Shown here piece by piece: positions 37,796 through 50,953 of a stretch of 64,000 bases of DNA (positions within the stretch are counted from its first letter, which is position 1; the number at the start of each line of letters is the position of its first letter). Source of the DNA: Combretum micranthum. Lineage: Eukaryota; Streptophyta; Magnoliopsida; Myrtales; Combretaceae. Under the pieces are notes generated by a model. The model had not been told where the DNA came from. It saw only the letters and a program-made list of their open reading frames with translations, and did not search any database. Both the position numbers and the translations under genes were made by a program. Where the stretch lies: NCBI GenBank assembly GCA_024138025.1, contig JAMXBD010003416.1, positions 57,058 to 121,057 of the forward strand, read 5' to 3'.

Positions 37796-38680
37796 AGATA
37801 TGTTCAACAGGAGTTCAGGGGTCTTTGGTTTTAGTCTAAGCCATATACTTGGATTTATTCAATCCATACATGCCATGACAGCTTCAACAACCATATACTA
37901 TATAAGACCTGTAATTTTTCTGTTTGGAGCGTAAGCTTCAACATAAACTTTGTATATAGATGGACTATAAAAGCCAATTTCTGTCGTTGGCCTATATGCA
38001 TTTTCCTCGCACGTAGAGTAGGAAAATGGTAATGGGTATCTAAAATTACTTTTTCTTTTTGGGTTACTTTTTCTATTCTTTTATAGAATTAACATGTTAA
38101 ATAGTTAAGATGTATAATTAATGATCAACATTGTAAAAAATAAGATGACATTTATAATGTTATATGATATTTTAAAATTTTAGATAATCTTAATTACTGA
38201 TTTGTAAAATGAGGACAATAAATCCAAATACATGGCATAGTAATATTTGTTGATCTTAAACTTCGGTTCCCAAAATGTTCTAATTGAATATAGAGTTAAT
38301 AAAAAAAAAAAAAACTATCTATGTTTTAGGCTATTTGCAAACATATAACCTATGTTATTTATTTATTTATTGTTATATATACAAATAAGTGACCCAAGTT
38401 TGATATAAAAATATGATATTATTCATACTATTAGAGGGACAAATGTTAGTACTTTATTAGTTTCAAAAAATTAATTTAATAAAAAATGTTATTAAATAAA
38501 ATGTACAAAATTTATTTTTAAAAAGATAGAAAATTAGAAAAAGAAAAAAATGTAAAAAAAAAATTCTAAAATTGTTTGTCTTAGACTGGTAAAGTATTGA
38601 CACGTGTCCTTTTAAAATTATTAAATAATCTTAATATTTTTAAATCAAGTTTAGCTTGTCTATTTATCAAATAAATTAAT
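37796..38680. other. 3' flank of the PPR gene, AT-rich
   Basis: No further gene. Contains an A-run (about 38300-38314) and low-complexity AT sequence. Confidence 0.4.
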
Positions 38681-39002
38681 ATAGGTCATGTGTTTTACAA
38701 AAGTTAAAATATAGTAAGGTTTTTATAATTAATCCTTGATCTCGCATTTGAGACTTGAACTTTGGCTAATTATTCAATTAACTATTTGCGCTTTCATATT
38801 ATCATTTTTGGACCTAAATATACTTTTTACAGGAAATAAATATACGTCATGTGTTTTACAAATAAGTTAAAATACATGTGAAATTTTTATAATTAATTCT
38901 TAAGGTAATATTACATTTAGTACTTGAACTTTGGCTAATCATTCGATCAACTACCCATACTTTCCTATTATTAATTTTAGTACCTAATTAAACTTTGCAA
39001 GA
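38681..39002. repeat. Tandem duplication of ~161 bp
   Basis: Two adjacent units (38681-38841 and 38842-39002) share ATACGTCATGTGTTTTACAA-like starts, TTTTTATAATTAAT, ACTTGAACTTTGGCTAAT and GACCTAAATATACTTT-like ends. They have diverged by substitutions and short indels. Confidence 0.8.
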
Positions 39003-39419
39003 TTAATTATATTACCTTTATATACTCTATACTGAGCTATTTATATAATCGATTGTTTTAACCAATTATAAATAGTCGTGTGTTTCAAATAATTATTTTA
39101 TGAAGATATATACCTAAAATAGCTTATTTTTTAACAAATACAAAATGTTGCTTGGGTTAACTACGTCTTTCAATATATCGTTTTTACCATTTACATGTAT
39201 CATGATAACTAGAATTTACTCTATTCAAATCAAAGGACTTGTGCTTGTTTTATTGATTTAATTGTTGAAATCATCATAAAATGGGCATTTATTACTTCTT
39301 CTTTTTTTTCGGCCATGCATAGGTATTTATTGCTTAAATTGTTGTTTTTAGTTCAATTAATCTTAAAAGAAGGATGGAAGATGATTTGATAAAAAATTGA
39401 AACTAAAACAACAAAATAG
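39003..39419. other. AT-rich spacer
   Basis: No element or gene recognised. Confidence 0.35.
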
Positions 39420-41316
39420 GGAATCCCAAGTAGAGTCGCACCCACGATCATCTATGCACATTGGAACTGTGCTTCGTGATTGAATGAAGGAAAAAAGATC
39501 AAGTTAAGATAACAGAGTTAATCGTGGCTAGAATAGCGCCTGTGATTGACAATGTCTCAAGATGTGACTGGGGATGAAATGCAAGTCGGATTTCATCGCG
39601 ATTGGAACCACACCCACGATTAGTGTTGTGTAAATGAGTTATGCGAGCCAACCCACCTAGCCTCAGTTCAGCCCGTTGGTATGTGAGCCAAAATTTTTTG
39701 CCAACCCAGCCTACACTATAGGTTTAATAGTTGGCCCAGTAACTTATTAATATTTTCTTTTTATTGAAAAATTTTATAAGAATTTAAATTTAAATTTTTA
39801 ATAATTTAAATGTAGAATATATTTCTTTATATCTCACCAATTATCTACATACTAATCCTAGATGGTAATCGTGTATAGAAAATTACAGACTTTTATTTTG
39901 AAAATTTTTATCTCTATATAAAAAGATTTATAATAATTAATAGAAATTAAAATCTACTCCAATTTTTTTCTTTAGCATAGCAAGGAAAAATATATCATGA
40001 AATTATCAATTAACATTATGTTGCTTATTTTAAATAGAAGTATCTATATATCTAATAGATACAAAACAGAAAGTATTGATAAAAGGATTAAAAATATAAT
40101 GAACATGATGTTAGAAGTTTGAAGTTTGAAACATAACACTCATAGCCTGCTTAGAGTGTCGAATTTTTATTGGTTCGGTTTTGTTAGTTTATGAGTAAAA
40201 TTGTTAATTTTCATCGATATCATATCTGTATTGGTTCGATTTAAAATTAAAACCAAACTGACTATCTAAACAGGCCCTAAAATTACATAATTTACATTTA
40301 ACAATTAAATAATAGAAAAGTTAAGTGAAAGAAAAGAAAAAGGGTGACTTATTACGGTTTCTTTTTTTCTTATAAGATTTATATTTATTTCCTTTTTTTA
40401 TATTTTTCAAGTGTGGATTTATGGTCAACTTGGCTGGCAGCGAATTAGCCCAATTCAATCGGCAAGTTATGCAGGGGGCTAGCCCTTTTGGCCCGCACAT
40501 TATATGGGCTAAAAGTTTTAGCTAAACTTGCATCCTGCATAACCTGCCCCGCATGCACAGTTCTGCCCACGATTGCATCTGCGAATGGACCCCTGATACA
40601 TGCACAAGATTCTATTTTAAAGTTTGTAATACAGTTTTACCACATCAGCAATGTAATCATTATTTAAAGCTAGTTTGTTAATAATAAAAAAAGTTGTATT
40701 TGTAGAATGTACAAAATATTGGGACATATTGTGAAAATTCCATACATACTTTTTGTTCCATAACTAACTGATAGAGAGAATTCTAGTGAGAGAAACTTCT
40801 CTACTCTAGTAGGGTTCAAGGATTTTGGATCAATTCAAGACCTAATTTGTTTTCACTTTGCAAGGACTCCTATGCTCATAGGATTTTCTATCATAATTTC
40901 TCATTATTTCTCTAAATCCGTGCCTGATTTGATTAACATTATCGAGAAATAATTGATTTCAGCTTAGCTTTTGTGGAACTAAAGTCTGATTCATTTGATT
41001 TCACTTGTCCATTTATTGAAATACTGTTAAATTCTTGTAATTAATAGCTTAAGCTGTATTTCTTGAATTTTTGTGTGTGTACCATGTGAATTCATGCCTA
41101 GTTTCAACTGAATAGATTGAGAAATCATTATTTTGAAAAAATCAAAGCTGTGAAAGAGGATTTCTCATAACATTTAAAGATAGAGTGGTGAAATCCTTTT
41201 GTCACTTGGTTGATTTTTTGTGAAATGTGACTATTAATTAAAAGATTATTAATCTTAATGCAAATCTAATGCGCTAATAGCTAGGAAAATATTCCAGTTG
41301 TTTGACTTAGGTCTAG
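39420..41316 (+). mobile_element. Older LTR-like repeat that hosts two later insertions (left part)
   Basis: 39420-39621 and 40566-40620 contain repeated CACGATTG / CCCACGATT words of the kind found in several plant LTRs. From 40740 onward come leader-like words (AGAGAGAATTCTAGTGAGAG, TTGTGTGTGTACCATG). The sequence resumes after the solo LTR at 44946. The family is not identified; it is interrupted by the TIR element at 39622 and the solo LTR at 41317. Confidence 0.35.
39622..40565. mobile_element. Non-autonomous TIR element with 9-bp flanking duplication
   Basis: It is flanked by an exact CCCACGATT on both sides (39613-39621 and 40566-40574). The ends AGTGTTGTGTAAATG and, reversed, CAGAACTGTGCATGCG are related, and both are followed by GTTATGC..GCC-like words. 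The 944-bp interior is AT-rich and encodes nothing. The duplication could be 8 bp (hAT) with one chance base, or 9 bp (Mutator-like). Confidence 0.65.
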
Positions 41317-44300
41317 TGTAAGCCCCTAGATTTTTCGATAATATAAGCAAACCCTAAGAACCGGAAGTCAAACCGGAATCCTAAAGTTAACCTAGTTCTA
41401 TATTTAGTCTAGTGAATCTAGATCCGGCAATCCCGTGTTCTTAAACCCTAGAAAACGAAATTGAGATAATTGTGGAATATGATTCGTAATAATATAAGAA
41501 AGCTTAAAAATATCAATGAATAATTTTCTAGTGTCTTTCAGATCCGAACGCGATCAGTTTTCAAAAAATCGTGCTCTGGTGTACTGATAGTGAAAATATT
41601 CCGACAACACCAATAGACTCTTAAAAATATAAGGATTTCAAAAATATCATTTTTAGAAATTTTTTTCGGTAACTAAAAATATCAGATATAGGCCGTTTAC
41701 GCGTATTTTCTTTACTACCGGTATTTTAATTGTTTAATCTACTATTCATAGTACTTTTCTACTATTTATTACTATTCATCCATCTCTATTTTTTCTTACA
41801 CTCTATTCTTACACACTATCATACATATACCTTACAATTTACCTTCCCATACAACTTTAATCACATCACACTTTACATATTACTTCTTTTTATTACAAAA
41901 CAACAAATTTAATCAATTTTTCTCTCCCTTCCCATGCTTGCCGTCCACTACCTCTCTCTCATCACTCTCAATTTGTTTTCTTTTTCAATTTATTTAATTA
42001 CATCTAATTTCCACTCCAAAACTCTATAAATGCCCCATTCCTCCTTCATTCTTTCACACAACTCATTTCCTACTAAAACTCTACCAAAAATCACTCTCTC
42101 AAAATCTCTCTCAGTTCTCTCTTCCTCCATAAAGCCAATTCTACATAATACTACAATCCATTCTTTTCCTCTTCAACAAACACATAAACCTTAGGTAAAA
42201 ATTTATCTTATTCACTCATCATGTTCATTTAACTTAACATGAGCTTAGTGTATGTTTCTTAAAGAAGCAACATATGTTCATGTTTTTTTTTGTTCTCTTC
42301 TATTATGTTGTTTTATTATTATTATTTGTTCTAATCTAACTTCTATATAGTTTATGTATATTATATATATATTTCTTTAGAGCATATAAGCTCACTTGTT
42401 ATTTATTTATTTCTATGCTTTGCAATTTATTTATTTACTTGTTTTATGCAAATTATTAAGATAGTCTTTCTAGTCTTAGATTTATCCATATCAAGTCAAA
42501 ACAATTTCTTCTTTCTTTTCTTTTCTTTTCTTTTTCTTTGGGACTAGTCTATTCTTAGTCCCGGATACTTTGATGAAGCTAAGGTTCCCAATACTTGACT
42601 TTACTTTTATGCTCTTATTATATTTATCTTATTATGTTGTTTTATTATATTTCATAGTTACATATTCTCATTCATGCATGAACATGTTGATATTGTCTCA
42701 ACCATAATGAAAAGGAGTTTTCTTAAGTAATAAATATAGGAACTTCTTTAAAAATAAATTTTATCACATAAGGAATTATTTTTCCATAAAGACTTAAAGT
42801 TTTATCTTAACAAGTATTTCTAAAATTAGATAAGTTTAGCTCAAGTTTTAGTAATAATACTATATGAATTTTATCAATGAATGCATAAAATAAAGTTATC
42901 ACAAACTCTCTTTTCAAACCAATGAAATAAGAAAGTTTCTTTAAACTTAATTCTTTGTTTAAATAAAAATTTCCTTAAACTCATATGTAAAGCTTTCATC
43001 AAACATACTAAGGTTTAGATAATTTTTACAAAATTATCAAAGAATCACTTTCTAAGGATAAGCTTTACTTATGAAATAAAAATAATAAATGACTTATAAG
43101 ATCATTGATATTATTTAAAGTGGATCTAACTTTAGAAAAACTTTAGAACACATAACCAAGAAATATCTAGAAAAACTACATTTTTCAACCACTAGAAATA
43201 AAGTTGTAGGAATCACAAAAAGACTAAAATTACTTTTTAAAAATTTAATTATTCTTAACATTAAGAAATGGAGTTAAAAGAAAGAAATACTCACTTATAA
43301 AATTTTCCCAACAAAGCTAAAAAGGAGATTTTCAAGTTTTAGCTTTTCTCACTTTTAAGATATATTGTTTTGCAAAATCATTGTTGAGACAACACTCATC
43401 AATATAGTTCGAATCCATATTCAAAGGATTTTTCAACCATACAAAATATCTATATTTTAGTACAAGAGCCCTTGAATAAAGAAAAGTTTGAAAACTCTAG
43501 TTTTGAAATCTTAAATTTTCGTAACAAATCTGTACAACACTATTCCGAGACCCAAATGACTTCTTTTCACAAAAATAACCTTAAAAATGGATAGATCTTT
43601 TCGAGTAGGTAGAAATCGATATATAATATTCGAAATTCCAAGTCAAAATGAGCAAGTTATGCCCATTTTAAGTTGAGATTTCCATTCATACGATTTTTGA
43701 CGAATTTAATAAGATAGAATTATAGAGTTTGAATAGATCTTGGATAAAATACTCATTTCAAGTATTTCTTTTATTTAGGTTTCGAGGACCAAGATCTTCT
43801 CTTCCCCGAGGATTACTTCGACTCAAAAAAGATTGCTATAGACGAGTGAGTTTCCCTTACGTTTATGTATTCACGCATGTACTTGTAGAATAGAGCACTA
43901 GATGTTAGGAAAGATAAAATTGATATGCATGGGGATATCATGAATTATATATGTGAATTTTATATGCGATCAATGAACGATAAGTAATCGAAACCCGATA
44001 TGTGATTGATATAATTGTTCCTATTATGTATTGTTATGTGTCAATTATGCTGATCGCTTTAAATGATTTAATGTCATATTGGAATCCCCATATAATAAAT
44101 TGCTCATGCATATTACTTAGAATATCATTTTGAAATTTTGCTACTATTCCTCAGTGTGGGACCAGAAAAGTAAGCTGCCCGGCTACAACTTGAGGGTTAG
44201 GACGTTCGGGGAATACGGCCTCAAGTTATAGCCGAGCCGGATTGATTGCCTTGGATAAGGAAAACTTGGGGACTAGTAGTACGGTTCATTGGAACCCCAA

Positions 44301-44945
44301 GACGCGCGCGAACTTTTAAGGAGGTCGTTTGGAGCCCAGTTCAAATCATTCCCTAACCACCGATGGAGGGGTAAATCCATCAAACATACGAAACCGGATA
44401 GTCGTATGTACTGTTTGATCATATGTTGTTGCATTTCATATGCTTGATTAATGAACTTGGTTGATTGCCTGTTATGAGTACTTTTGTGTAAAGAATATCT
44501 CACTAAGCTAGTTATGCTTATACTGCTATAGACTTTTGATATTGTAGGATTATTATCTTACACCCGAGACCATCTTGATCACCCGGGTAGAATCTTTATT
44601 TTGGAAAGCTTTTGGAGGAACTCTGTTTTGAAGTCTTAGAGTAGATTTCTTCTAAAATCTTCTAGCTTTAGTTATTTAACTTAGTAAGACCATGTTGCTA
44701 TGGAAATTATCAGGGGAATACCTCTTACAAGTTGTAAGACTTTTTATTTCAATAAAATATATTAAGTGTTATTTTGTATGTTCCGCTGCCAATATCTCAA
44801 AATGCATTACTTCACCGGTCTCCCTTTAATGTAAATGTACGCCTTGTACCGATATACAAGCTTTTGAGTGACTGGGGTAGTCATTCTTAAATTTTAATAT
44901 TGTGTACGGTGAGTTCACGTTTAGGGTATCCGTTAGAGCGTGACA
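41317..44945 (+). mobile_element. Solo LTR of a long-LTR Ty3/gypsy-type element, exact TSD
   Basis: A single 3629-bp LTR that starts TGTAAGCCCC and ends GCGTGACA. It is flanked by exact 5-bp duplications TCTAG (41312-41316 and 44946-44950). No internal region or second LTR is present, so it arose by recombination between the two LTRs. A TATA box (TATAAAT, 42025-42031) is followed by a pyrimidine-rich leader (42040-42190) and a TAGGTAAAA splice-donor-like site. AATAAAATAT near 44751 may serve as a poly(A) signal. A hairpin-forming pair (GGCTACAACTTGAGG and CCTCAAGTTATAGCC) lies at about 44180-44240. The open frames inside are not genes. Confidence 0.85.
42025..42031 (+). promoter_or_regulatory. 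TATA box of the solo LTR
   Basis: CTCTATAAATGCCCC is followed within ~30 bases by pyrimidine-rich DNA, the usual arrangement at an LTR transcription start. Confidence 0.55.
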
Positions 44946-44950
44946 TCTAG

Positions 44951-46107
44951 ACCTTAATAACACTCGAGAGACACATTAATATATTTTTGTAAATTTGACT
45001 GTACATGAAGTTTAGCAAAGATCTCGTTGTTTGCTTTTGTGAAATGACATGATAAGGAATTGATAAAATACAATCTAAGCTATTCTTTGCAACTTGAACT
45101 TATCTTTTTGTGGATTGATATGAAACTCGTATATAAGTAGCTAGTTTGTTAATATCATGTATATAATGCATACGTGAACTTATAGGCTAGGCATATAATA
45201 GACGAAAGTGAGTACGATAAGCGCTAACAATACACCGGGATACAACCTAATTGTTTCTATACTAGTTCAATATGTGTCCTTGCCTATAATGGTTGAGACC
45301 GAAATTGATTGAAACTCTTAGCATTTCTTTATAAATCTTTTTTAAACTACTTCGTATTTCGTACAACATGACCGCCGTATCATAAATAAAACATTTTCAT
45401 TAATATAGTCATTTGTGACTTACAGTAGTTCGTAATTGTAAAAAAAAAAAAAAAAAGTCAATTATGCAGGCTTTCATAAATAAAGAAAACAATAGGTAGT
45501 GCTGTTAATTTAAAAAGTTTAATTGGTACAAAAATTAATAATTTCAAAAAAAATCAATTAATCAAATAATTCATCAAAATTTAAATACCAAATACAATAT
45601 TATCCCCTCATTCTTCAATATATCGGCTTATCGACGGTGACAGACACGAAACATAGACTCGATTACATTGATGAAAAATGGCGATCATGTGGGCTTTTTT
45701 TCCAAGATATGGAGCTTGGTAGGTCAGAATACACGGTGTCATCTATTATATGGAAATAATTTAAAGGGTTCAAAATATGGTGACCCAAATACATGATACT
45801 TTACTTTTAAACCCATAATAAAGCAACGCTACAACTATGTGCTTATGCGATTTTATATTTTACACTTCGTGAAAAAAGCTTTTTCATGTGCTGATTAATT
45901 TTAAATCTATTGAATATTGGCAAATATGCACTTCGATTTGGTATGATGATGTTCGATGACTTTAAGGCTAAAAATCAATATATGTTGCTAAGGTTTGGTG
46001 GAAATGCCAATTACACCACTCACCTCTTATGTTGGTCGTAATTATTACGAAATTGGAATATCTGGCAGTGGTTTGGCAAATCAATTATCTCTGGTGTTTC
46101 AAATTTA
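44951..46107. other. Continuation of the host repeat and AT-rich DNA
   Basis: The first few hundred bases should be the right part of the repeat interrupted at 41317. An A-run lies at 45440-45456. 45600-45800 is slightly less AT-rich but has no recognised frame. Confidence 0.35.
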
Positions 46108-46412
46108 AGATTAATATTACAAACCATACGTGAATATTGACAAAATATATAATTAGATACTTAAAATTTAAAATCGATTAATTTAGTACTTAAACTTTAA
46201 AATTGATCAATTTAATACCTGAAATAACTTTTCGTGCACATTAACAGTATCTCTATAAAGTTTTTTCAGATACTAAATCGATCAATTTTAAAGTTTTTTA
46301 GGTACCAAATTGATCAATTTTAAAGTTCGGATACTAAATTATTTAATTTCAAAGTTCAAATACCCAATTATATATTTTACAAAAGATCAAGTACAATTTG
46401 TGACATAATCCC
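46108..46412. mobile_element. Foldback MITE, copy D
   Basis: Begins GATTAATATTACAAACCATACG and ends ACAATTTGTGACATAATCCC. It has the same internal mirror words (AAATCGATTAATTTAGTAC and CTAAATCGATCAATTTTAAAG) as the 21-22 kb copies. Confidence 0.75.
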
Positions 46413-46631
46413 TAAGTTTATTATAATAATAATTTAAAAAAAAAAATTCTACCTTGCGGTGTGATTTTGTAGAAATACTTCCCATAATACTTTTTTGACG
46501 ATTTAAAGTCCTTTAACTTTCACCACTAATATCTTTTTATCACTAGCATCTTTTTAATCTTGAATGATTCATTTTCTTCCATCTGTAATCAAGAGATATG
46601 TCTTTACGTTAAGAATGGTGAAAGTTGAAAT

Positions 46632-47480
46632 TTTGTGTAACACCTCGAGCAAAACACCACGAGTTTCACCATACGCATGTGTTGAAACATGCTATTACAA
46701 AGCTACTAAGAACTTGTAAACCACTAAATAACATATGAAGCTAAAAAAATACTTGTGCTATCTCAATTTTCAATTCTCGGTACATGGTTTTTCAAATATG
46801 AAATTTCATTATACTAAATAGTCTCATAATCCTCATAATTCTCAACATCGACTAGGTAGAAAATTAAACTTTATTCTACAAACTGTTTAATGAATCATCT
46901 CACTCATTACGAGTCGATCATCAAACACATATTAGGATAGTCAATTTAACCAATATAGCAGTTAAGTTGTTACCATTTCTAATATTAAAAATAAAATCAT
47001 CAAAATGCATTGGGAACCAAGTCTCATAACTATTTTTCAAATTCAAAAACCAAGAATGAAATTAAAACTAAAACTAATACGCGTCAAAGCCTCAAAATAA
47101 ATATGGACCTAAGGCCTCCACATATTTTGGGACAAACCTAGATCAAATGTAGGTACAAAAGCCACATCAATTATACGGATGAAACCAAAATCAAATACAG
47201 GACCAACCCGCATCAAATACAAGGACGAACCCCATCAAATATAGGGACAAACCTGCATCAAATGCAGGCGTAAAGCCACATTAAACATGTTTATTACTAG
47301 GTCACATATCCATGACATATCACATAAAAACATTGTTAACTACATTTACGTACCCTAACAATTCTGAAAATACAAATCAACCACACGCCCAACATGTATC
47401 ATAAAAATCAACTAAGGATGAACAACTAAAGAAAGGGCCAACTAAGAACAATCAATCAAGGTTGGTTAACTTGTCAACCA
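46632..47480 (-). mobile_element. Probable gypsy LTR fragment with ~30-bp tandem units
   Basis: TGTAACACCTCGAGC at about 46636 looks like the reversed end (..TGTTACA) of a minus-strand LTR. From 47130 to 47290 the words GGGACAAACCTGCATCAAAT and GTACAAAGCCACATCAA recur in five or more degenerate units of about 30 bp. The other boundary and any coding region were not found. Confidence 0.4.
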
Positions 47481-49259
47481 AACCTAATTTGACGATCTTC
47501 TCTAGCCGACTCATTTGGATTGCGTTAATGTGATATTGGGGTGTTTTTAAATTCTTTCCATGGATTTTGTTTAGTGTATTGATTTTTATCCATTTTATTG
47601 ACATGCATATTCAGATAAAGGGCTTCTCAAACCCGACTTATTTCAGTTTAGGTAACTATTGACCGATTAGTTTATTGATGACCTTTGTAGGGACACTTGG
47701 CTTTCCTTAAGTCTTTCGATTGAACTCATCATGCTTAGATAGACAAATGGCACTTAGTCGTTTTATCGCTCAGCCTAATATCTCAAACTTATACCATAAC
47801 ACCCCAATCTCCCACATCATTGCCATAACTAGGCTTAGTGGCCCCTCAACCACTAAGCATGCGACTTCCATGGTCTCTACTACCTTCACAAATGGATAAT
47901 TATTATTCAAAGCAATCTATAAGTACTCCATTTGATGTATTCCAACGATAATTCTAGTAACATCTATACATTAGTCTATCATTCTATTTATTTTCTTATA
48001 CATTCTTTTAACTTGATCATCAGAGTGGCCACATCGGATAACTCCTTGATGTGCACTAAGTAGTTGTTGTTTCATAGGCCTATTAAAATCAAAGGTTTAA
48101 ATCCAACATATTTTATGAGCAAGTTAAAAACACCAACACATTTCAAGTCATCAACTTACATATCGAATATGGTTTCTTCCAAATCTATTATTAACCACAA
48201 GTTAGATCTTTAACATTCAAGATCCATCTTTAGATTGATTAGCGAATTCTAGTTTCTTCGGTTTACATGAACAAGTTTATTTTGAGCAATCAGTTATCAA
48301 TTATCTTACCTTAATTCAAGAACTAAGTCCACCATCATGATTGTCTACCAAATACTACCTCAAAATCCATGTCTAAAGACTTCTACAATATTGCTCATAC
48401 ATTGTAAGAAATTTATCTATAATATTATTGAAATCGTTATAACACGATATTACTTTCAATAATCTCTTAATCTTCTTCTTTAATTACCTATCAAAATATA
48501 TCTTCAATCTACAGTATCATCTAATTGCCTATTGAAATCTAGAAAAGATGTTTCTTGTAAATCTTGCCTTTCCATTGATTTGTCGTTCTCCTTAGGTTTC
48601 AAAGTGATCCACTAGTTTCTCTATCCCTAAAAGGAAGCACTTAAAAGTGTAAGAATTTCTTTCAAAAAAAAAGTGGATACATGATCAATAAAGAAAAATA
48701 GAGGCAAAATAAATAAAGAACATAAAATTTTCACAATTTACCATTTTACCATTATTTGTAAGATAATTTTTTGGGATATTTCACCTTGTATGACTTAATT
48801 TAAAATAATAAACCATCTTGTGATGCTTCTAAATCAAATAACATTTTATATGTAAATATGATAAACAACACATATAGCCTTATAAAACCAATAATTCAAA
48901 TTAATTTTATAATAGCTATACTATAAGAAGCAATTTATGAACATACAAGTTAATACGTTAAATATGATAAACAAACATTTATTTTTTCTTACCAAGAGGA
49001 ATTAAATTTTACTTCACTCATGAGAACAATTACAACAAATGTGAACTAAAATAGTTTTCTTTTGATTTAATATAAATCATTAAAATAATTGCAAAAAAGA
49101 CTACTTAAATGATCTAGATTTGTTTGTTTATTAATATCAGTATTGCCTAAATTATGTAAAATAATTTTTAATATATTAGCATACACCTCTAACTAGTAAA
49201 CTAACCCCATAAAATCAACTTGTATGTCCACTTTGTTAATTCTTGATTCTATCTTCTAT
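47481..49259. other. AT-rich intergenic DNA, nothing recognised
   Basis: No coding or terminal-repeat signal that I can support. Confidence 0.35.
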
Positions 49260-49276
49260 ATAAACTAAAGACCATT

Positions 49277-49319
<43 letters not shown>

Positions 49320-49334
49320 ATAACTAAAGACCAT
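49260..49334 (+). mobile_element. Poly(A)40 flanked by a target duplication: minimal retroposon insertion
   Basis: Forty A residues (49279-49318) are bracketed by AACTAAAGACCAT on each side (within 49260-49275 and 49319-49334). Between the left repeat and the A-run lie only three bases. A 13-bp duplication plus a poly(A) tail is the signature of LINE-type target-primed reverse transcription. Here the insert is essentially only the tail. Confidence 0.75.
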
Positions 49335-50141
49335 GTTGAATTGATTTAAGTTTCAATTATATCAATGTTTTTACTTCAAAGGTATAGCCAAATTGAAAAT
49401 TAAAGCCTTCATTTTCATCACCTCATGCAATCTTGCAATCTTTGAGTAATATTTGACTAAGTATCGTGTTAAAGCAACACAATTTGACATAAATATAGCT
49501 GTGTAATCTATGTGTCATTCTAACCTATCACTTGGCAATTTGTAGTGATGAATTATATGCATTGGATTTTGAATGTGCTTAACCTACATGAGCCCCATGT
49601 CGTTGCTAGAAACTACCGGTCGTCTCTTCTATGGAGTTTGGGGAGTTTGAATGTAATTGTTAAAGCTGTCTCTTAGTGGTATCCAGGTAATAACACTTAT
49701 CTCTGATAGTAATGTGAGCATGTGTATGACTTTAGTCTCTACCTTATCCATCCCATGTTTCGTATGATGTTCACTCTAAGTTGACTGGAGCAGTGATGAG
49801 CCGTCTTGTTTGTTGATGGTCAATTTTTTTTTTTTTTTTACTAAGCCGGACACACTTATAAAAAGGATGAGAACCACTATCCATTTTAGAGAAGTGGCAA
49901 ATGTAATCGAACTTAGCAAAAGAACAAGGCAGCACACATCTCTCCAAGACAAGTAATCCTGCTAGAATAAGCAAAGCTAACGAGATAAAAAAAACCCCCA
50001 ATTCCAATGATTCCGAGGGCTCTCTCTTAACCTTGAGAATACATCTTAGAGAATTTTCCTTCAACATGCTCTATTCTCTTACTCTCTATTCACAACCAAG
50101 ACTCTCCTTTGGTCCAACCACTAAGACCATTTACTTCCCTT
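49335..50141. other. Intergenic DNA, nothing recognised
   Basis: The minus frame at 49771-50067 (98 codons) shows no known domain and is interrupted by a T-run; I do not support it as a gene. Confidence 0.35.
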
Positions 50142-50953
50142 TAGAGCTACGTAAATGGGTTTTAGCCCGTGAGTCGACCTGTTTAATCCATTTTAAAAAT
50201 AGGTTAGGGTCAACATTTTTCTGTCCGTTTAACCCAGAAGCCAAAGTGAACTGACTCGCAAATTAAGTGGGTTGGCTCACTAGTCTACTTGTATAAAGAA
50301 ATAAAATAAAATTGTAGGAGAAGGAAGCTTCTATGGTCCTATTGACGGGACTATCCGATCAATAATCTAATTGTTAAAATAAATATAGTAAATAGAATAT
50401 TAACTATTTTAAGGATTCAATCACGGTTGGGTATGGTGTGAGCTGTTGGATGGTGACAAGATCTGTTCCGTCAAAAGTAATGATGGGACCTTAGAATTTT
50501 CCGTAGCATAAATAACTATTAGTGTAGCATTATTGCTATAACTTTTTATACTTGAGCTTAAACTTATATATAATTGTAATAGAGAATGACAAATTGATTC
50601 GCATCAATCATAACATTATTTCAAGTATGATTCATTGTTTTAAACGAAATATAATATCTAATAAATTATTTTTAAAAACTTATTCTTATATATAGGTAGT
50701 TAAAATAATAATGAAATTAATCATTAGTGTACATAAAACCTTATAAAATTTCATATTTTTTATCATCTATATCTTGGTCAATAAGTATTAATAAATTAAA
50801 AAGATCAAAAAGTGGGCTGATCTGTTTAACTTTAAGTTAAAGTGAGTTAGGTTGAAGTCAAGAAATTTTGACCCCCTTAACCTATGAGTCAAAGTGGGCA
50901 GACTGAAGTAGGTTAGGTCGGATTGGCCCATTTAACCCACTCGCACAACTTTA
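50142..50953. mobile_element. hAT-like MITE (copy 3)
   Basis: The left end TAGAGCTACGTAAATGGGTT and the reverse complement of the right end (TAAAGTTGTGCGAGTGGGTT) are related, and both continue into GGGTTAGGTC / TAACCCA-like words. The flanks CTTCCCTT (50134-50141) and ATTCCCTA (50954-50961) share a TTCCCT core, a decayed 8-bp duplication. Related in end sequence to 9039 and 11281. Confidence 0.6.

Noticed and set aside
44273..44503. 76-codon minus-strand frame
   Set aside because: Lies inside the solo LTR and has no known domain.
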